From contig OZ024829.1 in NCBI GenBank assembly GCA_964016985.1, positions 66,119,197-66,183,196 on the forward strand: DNA of 64,000 nucleotides, in the 5' to 3' direction. The position numbers were made by a program, and so were the translations under genes. Each line of letters opens with the position of its first letter. Position 1 is the first letter of the stretch. Under the pieces are notes generated by a model. It was not told the origin of the DNA and ran no database searches. It worked only from the letters and a program-made list of their open reading frames with translations. The stretch is from Anodontia alba (Eukaryota > Mollusca > Bivalvia > Lucinida > Lucinidae). Positions 1-12,940 of this stretch are shown here, one piece after another.

Positions 1-494
1 TTTTTTTTATTAGACCTAATTAGGTCCATGCAAGTCGTTTTGTTCCGTCTCTCCTGTTTCCCGCCGTCTTTGCGCTTATAATACAAGACGGGAATCAGTT
101 GTTTATAGTTTAGGAAAACCCTGCGGAGGTGGAAATAACAAGAAAACCGTCTTTTTTTTTTTTTTTTTTTTTCTTTTTACATACCTGACTGTATTTATTG
201 ATGACGCCAGCTTTGATCATGCTCGTTATACCCGGACTTCCGTCATATAACGGAGTTGAGGTGTATTATTTAAAAGGAGTTATAGGACTGCCAATTGTCA
301 TTAGTTTTCGTGACAGGTGATATATATATATATATATTTTTTTGGAAATGGGCTCATTGATGACGTCATCATCATCGGCTGGATCGATTCAGATTTCAGA
401 ATTTCCAGAGCCCTGGTGCCCGGTGACTGGTGCCTGGCGTTCACTACTCAATGACCAGTGACTAATGACCAGTGGCTGGATGACCGGTGACTGG
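1..494. other. Intron sequence with simple repeats, no gene seen
   Basis: I see no coding signal here. It holds a poly-T run at about 150-172 and a TA dinucleotide tract at about 320-337. On the minus strand it lies downstream of the last FOCAD exon in the window, so it is probably FOCAD intron, but nothing in it proves that. Confidence 0.5.
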
Positions 495-894
495 TTATCG
501 GTGACTTGTGAAGATGATTGCCTGGTACCTGGTGACTGGTGGACTTATACTTTGAATGATATGCCCATTCATAAAGTTGCCACCACTCTGGGGTCTATCC
601 TCTGCAGTACAGCCATGAGGGGTGGTAATCCCATCCTTTGTAGAATTGTCATTGGACAAATCTGAATTGACATGCTTCTTCTTCTTGGCATATTTCTTCT
701 TAGCCATTGTTGAACGTCTAGAGCAGTACAATCTTCATTTGTCTGCTAAATTCTGTGTAGATGAAGACCAGTTTTCACAAACCAGGCATGTAGAGTATCT
801 GGAACAAGAAGAACAAGAAAGACAATTAGTATGATTATCCCACGACGCTTTGATATGACCGCACTCACCTCTTCTGGTCGGCATCAACAATCAT
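495..894 (-). CDS. Candidate two-exon lysine-rich ORF, unrecognised
   Basis: A possible small gene start on the minus strand. A first coding exon would be 869-894 (ATG at 892-894, eight codons plus two bases) ending at a strong donor GTGAGTGC. The next would run from an acceptor CTAG at 718-719 through 717 to a stop near 495. The join keeps phase and gives MIVDADQKRRSTMAKKKYAK followed by more lysines, then a polar Ser/Asn/Asp-rich stretch. A donor-like GTATAAGT occurs inside the second exon, so the protein may continue by splicing. The acceptor has a poor pyrimidine tract. I recognise no family; the residues do not fit the next expected FOCAD segment. It may be a nested gene, an alternative exon or chance. 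Confidence 0.22.
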
Positions 895-1939
895 GAAAAT
901 GTATGACATCGATCGACGATCAATAATATCACAAGAATGAAAAGTTAAATTTGAAAAGAGAAGGAGTCATCTGTGAAAGGAATATTAAAGGAACATAAGA
1001 ATACCAGGAAATAAGAAAAATTCTGAAGAAAAAGACATAAAATTAGATTTTTTCACCCTGTAAACAAATCCTGTTTATTTCTTTGTTCACAGAAAAGAAA
1101 CTGAACACCTGATCAAAACAGCGGGAAAGGTGACATCATACAGGTATTCCTCAAGGGACCTTCTGGATTAAGACTCGAGCCATTTTTCTGTGGAAGGTTT
1201 AAGTATAGAAGAGAATAGCACATTATCCATAGGTTAATGTATTAAGAAGTTAAAATGCCATTATCTTCATTCCTAAAGTCTGATCATGATATTTGCCTGT
1301 TCATTTATAAGAGTCATACTGTGAGAAATTCTATCATATGTTCTGCTCACCTAACCAGCCAGCACACTGCATGCAAGTTTTCTGCTCATAAATATATTCT
1401 GCAATATCTAAAGAGTCTGTAAGCAGACAATGAATGCTGTGATCAGACTGCTTGAACATGAATGCTGCTCAGGGTCTTCAATGTCTGCAAATGTTATAAA
1501 GACCCTTTTCTCAAGCTATGGCTCATACAATCTAGAGTTCTATATCTGAATCTGAGCCAATGTGAAAATGTACTTAGGGACATATGCAGACAGCAAAGGT
1601 CCAGCCTGCACATCTGCACAGCCTGATCAGGGTCTTCCCTGTCCATTTGATGTAGTGATATATGGCAAAGGCCCTTATCAGATTGCAAAGCTAACCCAGC
1701 TGATCTAGATTAGCTCATCTCTTTTGTTCACCATGCCCAAAAAGCACCTTGTCGTATAAGCTGAATCTTTTCAAAATCTTTGATGTACCAATATTTTAGG
1801 ACAATTACAATACCTTGGTTATGAAACAATGCATCTAAAATTGCTTGTTACATACAAAAATTAAGATCATATGGCTTAAAAATCACCTATTAAAATGTCT
1901 TCCCAATGTCAAAATACTGCAATATCCCAACTACAGTAC
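895..1939. other. FOCAD intron, mostly unique sequence
   Basis: No exon found. The stretch 1380-1690 contains degenerate pieces of the CTGATCAGGGTCT / CTGTTTGC type interspersed sequence that recurs at about 13680, 18470, 33110, 51430, 55470 and 58120. Confidence 0.5.
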
Positions 1940-2017
1940 CTGAGAAGATATTGTTTCTGATCCAACAACAGCTACCAGTCCATTTAGTGCAGCTAATTTA
2001 CTTGATGATGAAGCATC
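1940..2017 (-). CDS. FOCAD: FOCAD exon (last in window)
   Basis: Acceptor TATACTTCAG precedes the exon and donor GTACTGTAG follows. The 78 nt give 26 codons in phase 0 to 0, including LAALNGLVAVVGSETISSQ. This aligns with the vertebrate FOCAD segment containing a VALVGSE motif. The remaining C-terminal exons must lie left of the window. Confidence 0.9.
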
Positions 2018-5000
2018 CTGAAGTATAAACACATTCTCCAATTATAAATAGCTACTATATTCATCCTAAGTTAATAAGCCGGAGCAAACAGCCCAGATCA
2101 GATGCCAGAGAATGTGGCATCTGATCTGATTACTGTTTGCCACTCCTCCAGTAGTTTTTAGACATATCAATTTGTTCAAATTTTAGAACCAGTAAGATAA
2201 GGTGGCCAATCATTTAGAGTAAATGCTGGAAGCAAAATGCTAGAACAAAAATGTAGGACACATCCTAGAAACAGGGCTGTATATAAGAAATCACATTTTA
2301 CCAGGTATTTTAGTAGTTTTAGTATAAACACAATTTTTAAAAGACCTACAGTAGAAACAGGCATTTTTTTTAAATGGCCCCAAAGAACTACTGCAGAAAG
2401 AGTTATTGGTGGCTGGACACAAAGAACTACTGTAGAAACAGAAGGTTTAGGTGACTAGCCACAAAGAACTATTATAGAAACCAGGTTTTCGGTGATTAGC
2501 TTCAAAGAACTAGTGCAGAAACAGTTTTTAGTGCCTGGCCAGAAAGAACTACTGTAGAAAAAGGCTTTTGGTGACCAGCCAGAAAGAACTAATGCAAAAA
2601 TAGTTTTTAGTGACTGGCCATGAAGAAATACTGTAAAAGATGAGTTTTGGTGGCTGGCCATACAGAACTACTGTAGAAACATGAGTGTTTGTATGCTGGC
2701 CACAAAGAACTACTAAAGAAACAGGCTTTTTGGTGAGTGGCCACAAAATAATACTGCAGAATCATGTTTTTGCTGGCTGGCTACAAAGAACTACTACAAA
2801 ATCATGAGTTCTTTTGTGACTGGCCACAAAGAACTACTGCAGAAACATGTGTTTTTGGTGTCTGGCCACAAAGAACTTCTTTAGCAACATGAGGTTTTGG
2901 TGACTGGCCATAAAGAACTTCTGCAGAAATGTGAGGCTTTGGTGGCTGGTCACAAAGAACTACTGTAGAAACTTGACATTTTGGTGACTGGCAAAAAAGA
3001 ATTTCTGAAGATTTGATTGTGTTGGGGTTTATGACATGTCTACCCTTATGGGTCATTTTGTGTTGCCTCCCAGAGAAAGGGAGAAGAGAGATAGAAGAGA
3101 TAGTAGAGGAGATAAAAGAGACGGACAGGGGAGAAAGGAAAATGAACGACAGTGAAGAAACAGAAGAAATAAAAACATTCCCCCTCTACCCTTACCTGCT
3201 GCAAGGACAATAGGCCTTGCCCAACTGTAAGCCAATATCAGTTGGACGTCCTGTTGATGTAAGATACATGACACCTTTGCCTCACCCAAAAACCCCATAA
3301 TTTCTGAAGAAACATGGGCTTTAGGTGGCTGGCCACACAGCGCTACTGTAAAATAAAGAAGTTTTTGGTGACTGGCCACAAAGAACTACTGCATGAGTTT
3401 TTGGTGGCTGGTCACAAAGAACTACAGTAGGAACATGAGTTTTCAGTGCCTGGCCATAAAGAACTACTGCAGGATCATGAGTTTTTGGTGGCTGGCCATA
3501 AAGAACTACTGCAGAAACATGAGATTTTGGTGGCTGAAGGGCTACTCTATAAACAGGAATTTTGTTGGCTGGCCACAGAAAATGATTTTTCCTAGAAAGT
3601 AAGTTCTGACATTTCATAAAATTGTCTCATTGATATTTCAAAATATTTTCAGGTGATATTTTTAACCAGAATGCTAAGTGTTAACTTCACTCTGACTTTA
3701 TAACACTGTTAAGCTAAGCATAGCTTCACATAAAGAAATAATCCATATAAGTATATTTCTTATTTCTTTATCATAATAAGCACCCATAACATGTTTTCAT
3801 GGAGAAATAATAAAAATATGAATACTTCTGGAATGGAAAAGTGCATGATCTAGCACTATGCAGAAAGATTTGAAGACCTGGCTGTAGGAAAAATAACTTT
3901 AAACAAGAGGGACATGATGGCCCTATATCGCTCACCTGAATCATGTTATACATAGCACTGCTAACAGAGATGTACTTCTGAAGGTCATGGTGACCTTGAC
4001 CATCACCTTTGCCCTCAGGTTATCTCAGGGTCGTCTTCTTATCAGAAGAAACATCCCTACGATGTTTGAGGGTCCTAGCCCCAAGCATTGCCAAGCTAAG
4101 CTTGTTTAGTACTAGAGGTCACTGTGACCTTGACCTCTGACATTAGGGTTATCTACTGGTCAAGATCAACATCCCATCTAAGTGTTCTAACCTAAGCACT
4201 GTCACATTATAAGCTTTTTAGTACTAAAGGTCATGGTGACCTTGACCATGACCTTTGCCTGCTGTGTCATCTACTGGTGAGGACCAACATCCCTTCTAAG
4301 TTTGAGGGTCCTATCCCCAAACATTGCCAAGTTACCAAGCTTCTTAGTAATAAAGATCCTGGTGACCTTGACCTTTGCCCTCATGATCATCTACTGGTGA
4401 GGACCAACATCTTTACTAAGTTTGAGGGTCCTAACCATAAGCATTGCAGAATTATAAGCTTTTTTGGTATTAAAGATCATGGTAACCTTGACCTTTGACT
4501 TAATCATCAATTCTTCAAGTCCATACTTCCTATTTGATAGTCCTAGGCCTAATCATTGCAAATGGCTTTTTGCTCTATGTAAAACAAGTGACTACACACC
4601 CAACCCCTATGTGGGTGGGGCCTTTTCATGATGGACTAGCCTCTTAAAACTGTAAACCATGTTTTCTTCTCTTATCATTATGCATATCTTATGTAACACA
4701 ACTAATTAACTCCTGCAGCAAGGAAACCAATACTGCATCTTTTATTACCTATACGAACTGTGCAAAACTTTATTTCTTGACCAATTTCGACGGTTGAAAA
4801 ACGAAAGTCTATTAACTTTTTCCCCTCTTTCTATCTATAACATTCAAATTGACTTTAAATGTGAAAAAAAGAAAGACTAAAATATCTACTGTGATGTCGC
4901 GGCAGACAAGAGAGGTATCTGATTACAAGTTAATGACCAGGCAGCTGACCACCACAGCATGTTGCAGAGAAAGAACTTGATGAAAAGAATAAAAACCGCA

Positions 5001-8000
5001 TGTTATCAGCAGGAAGCCTTAAAACCCCACTTCCTTATCATACCCCTATCTCTAGCCAAGAGGTTGGGTAACCCCACTTAATTTTATAAGAGCGCTTGTC
5101 CAGCATGTTACACCCCAGGGGCATGAGTTGAACACTCATGTCAAAGGGTCTCTAGGCAATGTTTCATACCAAATATCAATGCCTAGGCTTTGCACTTTCA
5201 GACAAGAAGATTTTTTAAGTTTTTTTCCTATATAAGTATATGTAAAACATGTCCGCCCCGGGGCGGGACCATTTTAGGCCCCAGGGCTATAATCTGAACA
5301 ATCTTGGCAGAGGTCCACTAGGTGAAGCTATGTACCAAATATCAAATACCCAGGCCTTCTGGTTTCAGATAAGAAGATTTTTAAAAGTTTTCTCTATATA
5401 AGTCTATGTAAAACATGTCCGCCCCTGGGCGGGGCCGTTTTTGGCCCAAGGGCAGTAACTTGAACAGTCTTGGTAGAGGTCCACTAGGTGAAGCTATGTA
5501 TCAAATATCAAAGGCCTGGGTTTTTCCCTATATGGGTCTATGTAAAAAAGTGACCCCAGGCGCGGGGCCATTTTTGACCCCATGGCTATAATTTGAACAA
5601 CTTTGGTAGAGGTCCACTAGATGAAGCTACATATCAAATATCAAAGACCTGGGCCTTCTGGTTTCAGACAAGAAGATTTTTTAAGTTTTCAGTTAAAAAA
5701 TCTATTTTGAGCTCCTATGGCCTAGATGTGCAATGGACCAGAACCATTTGAACAACTTTGAAAGAGGACCGACCAAGGATTATTCTTGTGAAGTTTGGTC
5801 AAAATCCAATCAGTGGTTTAAGAGGAGATGTTGTTTGAAGAAATTGTTTACGGATGGGCACACGCACACACAACAGACGACGAACAAAATGTGATCACAA
5901 AAGCCCACCTTGTCACTACGTGACAGGTGAGCTAAAAATAGCCATCAGAGGAGATGGCAAATCCCTCCGATCAAACTTACATTTCTAAATTTAGTGTATT
6001 ACAATCAATATCATTGATAAATTTGTGTATATTGAACGAGAGCAAAGTAAAAAGATGCAAAGATAGTATGAAATGTGACCAAAATAATAAATGAAAACAA
6101 AAATAAATGAAAAAAAAAAAACAGAAATAAAATCACTGTGAGTGACTTTATTCTTGCGTGTTCTTTTATTTATTTATTTTATTTTTGTCAAAATCATCTA
6201 ATAATTACCTCTGATGTGATAATTTGTACAGGATACACTATATTTGCAAATACTTTGAATTTGTAAGTGTACATATTCAGAAATAATAGCAAAAATAAAT
6301 GCCTTGTAAAGGTAAAGGAACTTGCTGTATGTTTATTGAGGTAAAAAATCAACAGAGTAAAAGTTGTCCTTCTTGCATGCTACACACCTTCTTGACCTGA
6401 TATATGTCCCTACCAAAAAATATCAAGTTATCTCAAAAAGTGTGGGAATTATGGCCTGCACAAGATTTCTGCATCAGGGGAGATAAGTAAGTAATGGAGA
6501 AAGTGAGAGCACTCTTGAACACGACATGCCTACTGGTCCTTATATATGCCTCTACCAAATATTATCAAAATATTTCAAACCACATACTCAAGGATTTAGC
6601 TTAGAAATTGATTCAGGAGCGGTAACTAGAAAACAACCACAGCAGAGGTTGTCTCTCTTGCATGTGACACACCTTGTTTGATACCAATGCCTCTACCAAA
6701 TATTATCAAATTATGTCTAAGGGTATCAAAGTTATGGAAGGCACAAGATTTTGGCTTCAGAGGAGATAACTACATAATGAAGAAGGAAGTGAGAGTTGTC
6801 TCTCTTGCATGCGACACACCTACTGGTCCTCCTCTTCATCTCTACCAAATATTATCATATTATCTCAAACAGTATGGGAGTTATGGCCTGCACAAGATTT
6901 CAGCTTCAGGGGAGATTACATAAGGAAGAAAGTGAGAGTTGTCTCTCTTGCATGGGACATGCCTCCTCTTCATTTCTACCGAACATCATCAAAATATGTC
7001 TAAGAGTATCAAAGTTATGGAGTGCACAGGATTTTGGCTTCAGTGAAGGTAACTACGTAATGAAGAAAGTGAGAGTTGTCTCTCTTGCATGTGACACGCC
7101 TACTGGTCCTCCTCTTCATTTCTACAAAGCATTATCAAAATATGTCTTAGGGTATCAAAATTACGGAGTGCACAAGATTTTGGCTTCAGTGGAGGTAACT
7201 ACATAATGAAGAAAGTGAGAGTTGTCTCTCTTGCATGTGACATGCCTACTGGTCTTCCTCTTCAATTCTACAAAACATTATCAAAATATGTCTTAGGGTA
7301 TCAAAGTTATGGAGTGCACAAGATTTTGGCTTCAGGTGAGATAACTACATAATGAAGAAGAAAGTGAGAGTTGTCTCTCTTGCATGGGACATGCCTACTG
7401 GTCCTCTTCTTAATCTCTACCAAATATTATCATATTATCTCAAAACAATATGGGAGTTATGGCCTGCATAAGATTTCGGCTTCAGGGGAGACAACTACAT
7501 AATGAAGAAAGTGAGAGTTGTCTCTCTTGCACGCCACATACCTACTGGTCCTCCTCTTCATTCCTACCAAACATTACCAAAATATGTCTTAGGGTATCAA
7601 AGTTATGGAACGCACAAGGATGAGTACAATTTCTGCTTCAGGGAAGATAACTATATAACAAATAAAGTGAGAGTTGTCTCTCTTGCATGTGACATGCCTA
7701 CTGGTCTTCCTCTTAATCTCTACCAAATATTATCAGATTATCTCAAACAGTATGGGAGTTATGGCCTGCACAAGATTTCAGCTTCAGGGGAGACAACTAC
7801 ATAATGAAGAAAGTGAGAGTGTCTCTCTTGCACATGACAGGCCTACTGGTCCTCCTCTTCATTTCTACAAAACATTATCAAATTATGTCTTAGGGTATCA
7901 AAGTTATGGATTGCACAAGATTTTGGCTTCAGGAGAGATAACTACATAACGAAGAAAGTGAGAGTTGTCTCTCTTGCAAGAGACATGCCTACTGGTCCTC

Positions 8001-11000
8001 CTCTTCATCCCTACCAAATATTATCAAAGTATCTTAAACAGTATGGGAGTTATGGCCTGCACAAGATTTCGGCTTCAGGGGAGATAACTATATTAGGAAG
8101 ACAGTGAGAGTTGTCTCTCTTGCATGCGACACACCTACTTGTCCTCCTCTTCATTTCTACCAAACATTACCAAAATATGTCTTAGGGTATCAAAGTTATG
8201 GAACGCACAAGGATGAGTACAATTTCTGCTTCAGGGAAGATATCTACATAAAGAATAAAGTGAGAGTTGTCTCTCTTGCATGCAACATGCCTACTAGTCC
8301 TCCTCTTCATCCCTTACAAATATTATTAAATTATCTCAAACAGTATGGGAGTTATGGCCCGCACAAGATTTTGGCTTCAGGGGAGATAACTACATAACAA
8401 AGACAGTGAGAGTTGTCTCTCTTGCACGTGACATGCCTACTGGTCCTCCTCTACATTCCTACCAAATATTATAAAAATATGTCTAAGGGTATCGAAGTTA
8501 TGGAGCACACAAGGATGCATCTACGGACGGATGGACGGACAGACAGATGCCATGCTGATCGCTATATCCCCCGAACCTATCGGTCAGGGGATAAAAATGG
8601 AGTTCTCAACATGTTTCTAATGTACAACCGAACAGTACATTCTCACTATAGATTTGACAATGGAGATACTGAAGGATACAACTAATAAAGTCAAAATTAC
8701 AGTTAGCTACCTACCACACTCTCTAAAGTAGCAATCCAGTCCGTGTAGAGTTTTTCCAAGAGTTTGTTCACAGCTGTATGTCCTGATTTATTCAGACTAT
8801 GGCACATTGCTCCAAGGCAAAGGCTTACACCTTGACTCTGAAGTATACGAAATAGAAATCAATCCATCAACCAAATATACAAACAAACCAGCAAATACAA
8901 TCCACTTCTCAGGGCATTCATGACGACTATCAAAATAGTAACATTCTGCGTGAAATACAGACAAAACTATAGCTGTCAGAGAATCACATAGCTCCAGATA
9001 ATGCACTTTGTTCTGTCAAAAATTACTGATATTTTTCTTATTTCTACATATATTAAGAGTATCTATTAGCATAGCAACTGATAAGGCACTTTTTCCAACC
9101 CAAAAATGCTGATATCTTTCTTATTTCTCCACAGAAACATATGTTGTGGGTACTCATTAGAAGCGCCTTGGTGAGGCGCTTCTAATGAGTACCTACAACA
9201 TATGTTTTCTTTCAAAAATATTATGTCGATACCCCTCTTATCTGTAGCTATGTATTAGAAGCAACTCACTGTGACATTTCTAATGTGTGCAACAAAATGT
9301 TTTCATGTGAAGAAATAAGGATACTCCCATATATCTGGAGTTATGCCAAAGGGTTTTAATACATCTATATCCCCACTACCTGTTTAAGAGGACAGTGGTT
9401 AAATTTCTATCATATACAGTGGAACCTCGATAATTCAAAGTCCAAGGGACCTAACAGTTTTATTTGAATTATTGAGACTTTGAATAATTGAGGGTTAAAA
9501 TGCACACATATGTTACAGTTGGGACTTCAAAATGATTTTGAATTATTGAGAATTTTGAATTATTGGAGTTTGAATTATCGAGGTTCTACTGTAGTATCGC
9601 TTGTTAGGACTGATTTGTATACCCAATAATGGGCAATATGAAGTTTTGCTTGCTCTGCCTTAGAAAGTGTGACACAGTCTACAATGGACTGATAGAAGAA
9701 TTGAATAGAGAGAAGGAAACCAGTATTGCTTGCTTTTTCAAAGTCGGGGTATATAAATGTGTAAGAGTACTACTCATTTTTCCTCCACCAATCAGTGGCA
9801 TTCTCTGGCACATTATCTGTCTAGCAAAATGTTCATTTTTACCCAGCACATAGTTATCTACACTCTATTTCATTTTACTCCTGCTTTGTCACAAGAATAT
9901 TATTAATAAATGATTTTGGACATGTTTATATATCAACACTACTTTACAGAAACAGCTTACCTCCATTTCACTTTTACAGACATTTACAGTATGCTGTAAC
10001 ACAGTACCAAACATGCTTAACTAGAGAATCTGGCTATAGCCCCGAATCGGGACTATTTAAGGAAAAGTAAGCTGGGAGAAAAATGGAAAAATAAAGGAAT
10101 GAATAAGCAGCAGCATCATGCTTTTGGTATACACAGTACATCCACCCACTATCCAAGTATGTATACCAAGTTTCAACTTCTACACTTCACTGTTACTGAG
10201 AAAAAAGTGATGAAAATTTTCATCTGAAGTCTGAAAATTTGAGAGAAAAATGGAAAAAAAAAGGAACAAATAAGATGTGGCATCATGAGTTCAGTATACT
10301 CAATATATCCACCCCTGTCCAAGTGTGTACCAAGTTTCAACCCTCTAGACTTCACAAGCACTGAGAAAAGTGTGATGAAATTTTTCATCTGATGTAGTTA
10401 TGGAATGACAGAAAGAGAAAAGCACAGAAGGACAGAATGATGGAAGGACAGGGCAAATCCAGTATAGGGGGCTATAAATATCAACTTCATTATACTAAAA
10501 CACTATAAAGGCCGGAAAGATATAGCAGATAGTGAGCAAAGCTCACATACCCCTAGCCATTGCTATCAGAGTTATGTTCAATCAATTTTATAGATGCAAA
10601 TTTCCCTTAGTATTGCATGGGAAAGGTGGGCAAAAGAAATGTTTTCTCTTACACAACATACTTCACAATTATCAGGATGTATACAAAATCTGAGGACTCT
10701 TGCTCTAATAGCAGGAGAGGAACTTGTGATGAATTTTTATGAGAAAGAAAGAAAAATGGACAAATAAAGGAAATGATAAGCAGGAGGATGCTGATTCTGT
10801 CTTATACAATACAAGAAGTCAAACCCAATGTTTGTACAAACTTTCAAAATCCTAGATCTTATAGCTCCTGAGAAATTGTTGGCCTAAATTTCCCTGTCTT
10901 ACATTTGAGTGACAGATAGGAAAAGGAAAAAATGGAAAGCAAAATAAATCCCAGTATCTTAAAAACTTTTCTTTCACACAACAGAATTAAACCCTCTGTA

Positions 11001-12854
11001 GGTGTACACAAAATTTGAAGACTCTAGCTGTCATAGGATCTGAGAAATCTGTGATGAAAATTGGAGAGAAAAAATGGACAAATAAAGAGAATGATAAGTA
11101 TGAGGTTGCTGATTCTCTCTTACACAATACAACTAATTGTACCCAATGTTTGTACCAAATTTCAAAATCCTAGGTGCAGTATTTCCTGAGAAATCTTTCA
11201 CACAAATTTCCCTATGCATTACATTGGCATGAGAAAAGGAAATAAAATCACCTCAAACACTGCATCATGCCCTGCCACTGCACTTACATCAAGCAAGGGA
11301 CATCACTCTGTCAAAAATAAAATGTGTTCTACATGATATGTTCCTTTACATTTTTGCAAGGCTTCAAGACAATCTCTGAAAATGTTTTCAAGTTATAGAA
11401 AGGGCACATATATATGACTTGGACCACTATTGACAATGTTCAAACGATGGTAATTCCAAAAGCAGGAAGTCAGAGTTACGGTTCTTGTGTTTTGCAAATT
11501 GTATCATGGTGATACATTTGCATTAAGTTTCAAGAAAATATCTTGAACAGTTTTCAAATTACAGAGTGGACACAACTACATTACAGAAATCACTATTTTC
11601 AAAGTTCAAAGGGCCATAACTCCAAAAGTAGGTTAACCAGAGTTTCCATTCTTATGTTCTGCACCTCATCTCATGAAACTTTACACTTGTGTGAAGTTTC
11701 ATCAAAATATCTGGTAGGGTTTCCAACTAACAGAGTGGACACGAGTACATTGTAGAAATGGCTTTTTCAATATCTACTATGTTCAAAGGGATGCAACTCC
11801 AAAAGTAGGTTATTCAGAGTTATGTTTCTTGTGTTCTGCACGTTGTCTGATGGTACTTTATATTTGTGAGAAGTTTCATCAAAATATCTGGAATGGTTTT
11901 CAACTTACAAAGCGGACACGAGTATATGGTAGAAATGGCTATGTTCAATGTTCAAAGGGCAATGACTCCAAAAGTAGGCAAATCAGAGTTACGGTTCATG
12001 TGTTCTTCATGTCATCTCATACTACTTTACATTTGTGTGAAGCTTGGTGAAAATATCTCTGACGGTATTAGAGGTATGGAGCGGACACCAATGATGGAAG
12101 TGCTGAGGGATGGAGGGACTGACGGATATCCATAATTTTAAAACACGCAAGTATACATTCATCCCTGTGGACAGAAGGACGGATTGACACTCAAAATTTC
12201 AGACAGTATAACATAATAAACTTGCAACTTTTTGTAGCGGGGTATAAAAAGGAAAAAAAAAAGGCACAATAAATTTCAGCATTGCAGTTTCCTTTTACAT
12301 AATAAACTCAAATCCTCTGTAGGTGTATACAAAATATGAAGAGTCTGGCTCTCATAGGAGCTGAGAAATATGTGACGAAATATTTTATTGGAAAGAAAGA
12401 ATTAAAATGAAGACACTAAGGGAATGGTAAGCATGAGGATGCTGATTCTCTTTTACACAATACATCAAGTCATACTCAATGTTTGTAGCAAATTTAAAAA
12501 TCCTAGGTGCCTTTGTCCCTGAGAAATGCTCGACACAATTTCTCTATGCAATACAATGGAGTGAGAGATGGGAAAAAGGAAGGCAAAATAAATTTCAGTA
12601 TTGTGGTTTTCACACAATATACTTCAGTCCTCGGTAGGTGTATACAAAATTTAAAGACTGGCTCTCATAGGAGCTGTGAAATTTGTGATTTGAAATTTTA
12701 TTGGAGAGAAAGAAAAAAAGGACAAATAAAGGGACTGATAAGCATGAGGATGCTGTTCTGCCTTACACAATACAACAAGTATTCTATGTTTGTACCAAAT
12801 TTCAAAATCCTAGGTAGAGTAGTTCCTGAGAAATCCTTGATGGAAAAAAAAAAG

Positions 12855-12940
<86 letters not shown>

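Noticed and set aside
6330..8600. CRISPR-like regular spacing of repeats
   Set aside because: Units are contiguous diverged satellites without unique spacers, in a eukaryotic intron.
6678..8685. Plus-strand ORFs in the 145-bp array
   Set aside because: Open frames repeat with the satellite unit and include the non-coding tail tract; no domain recognised.
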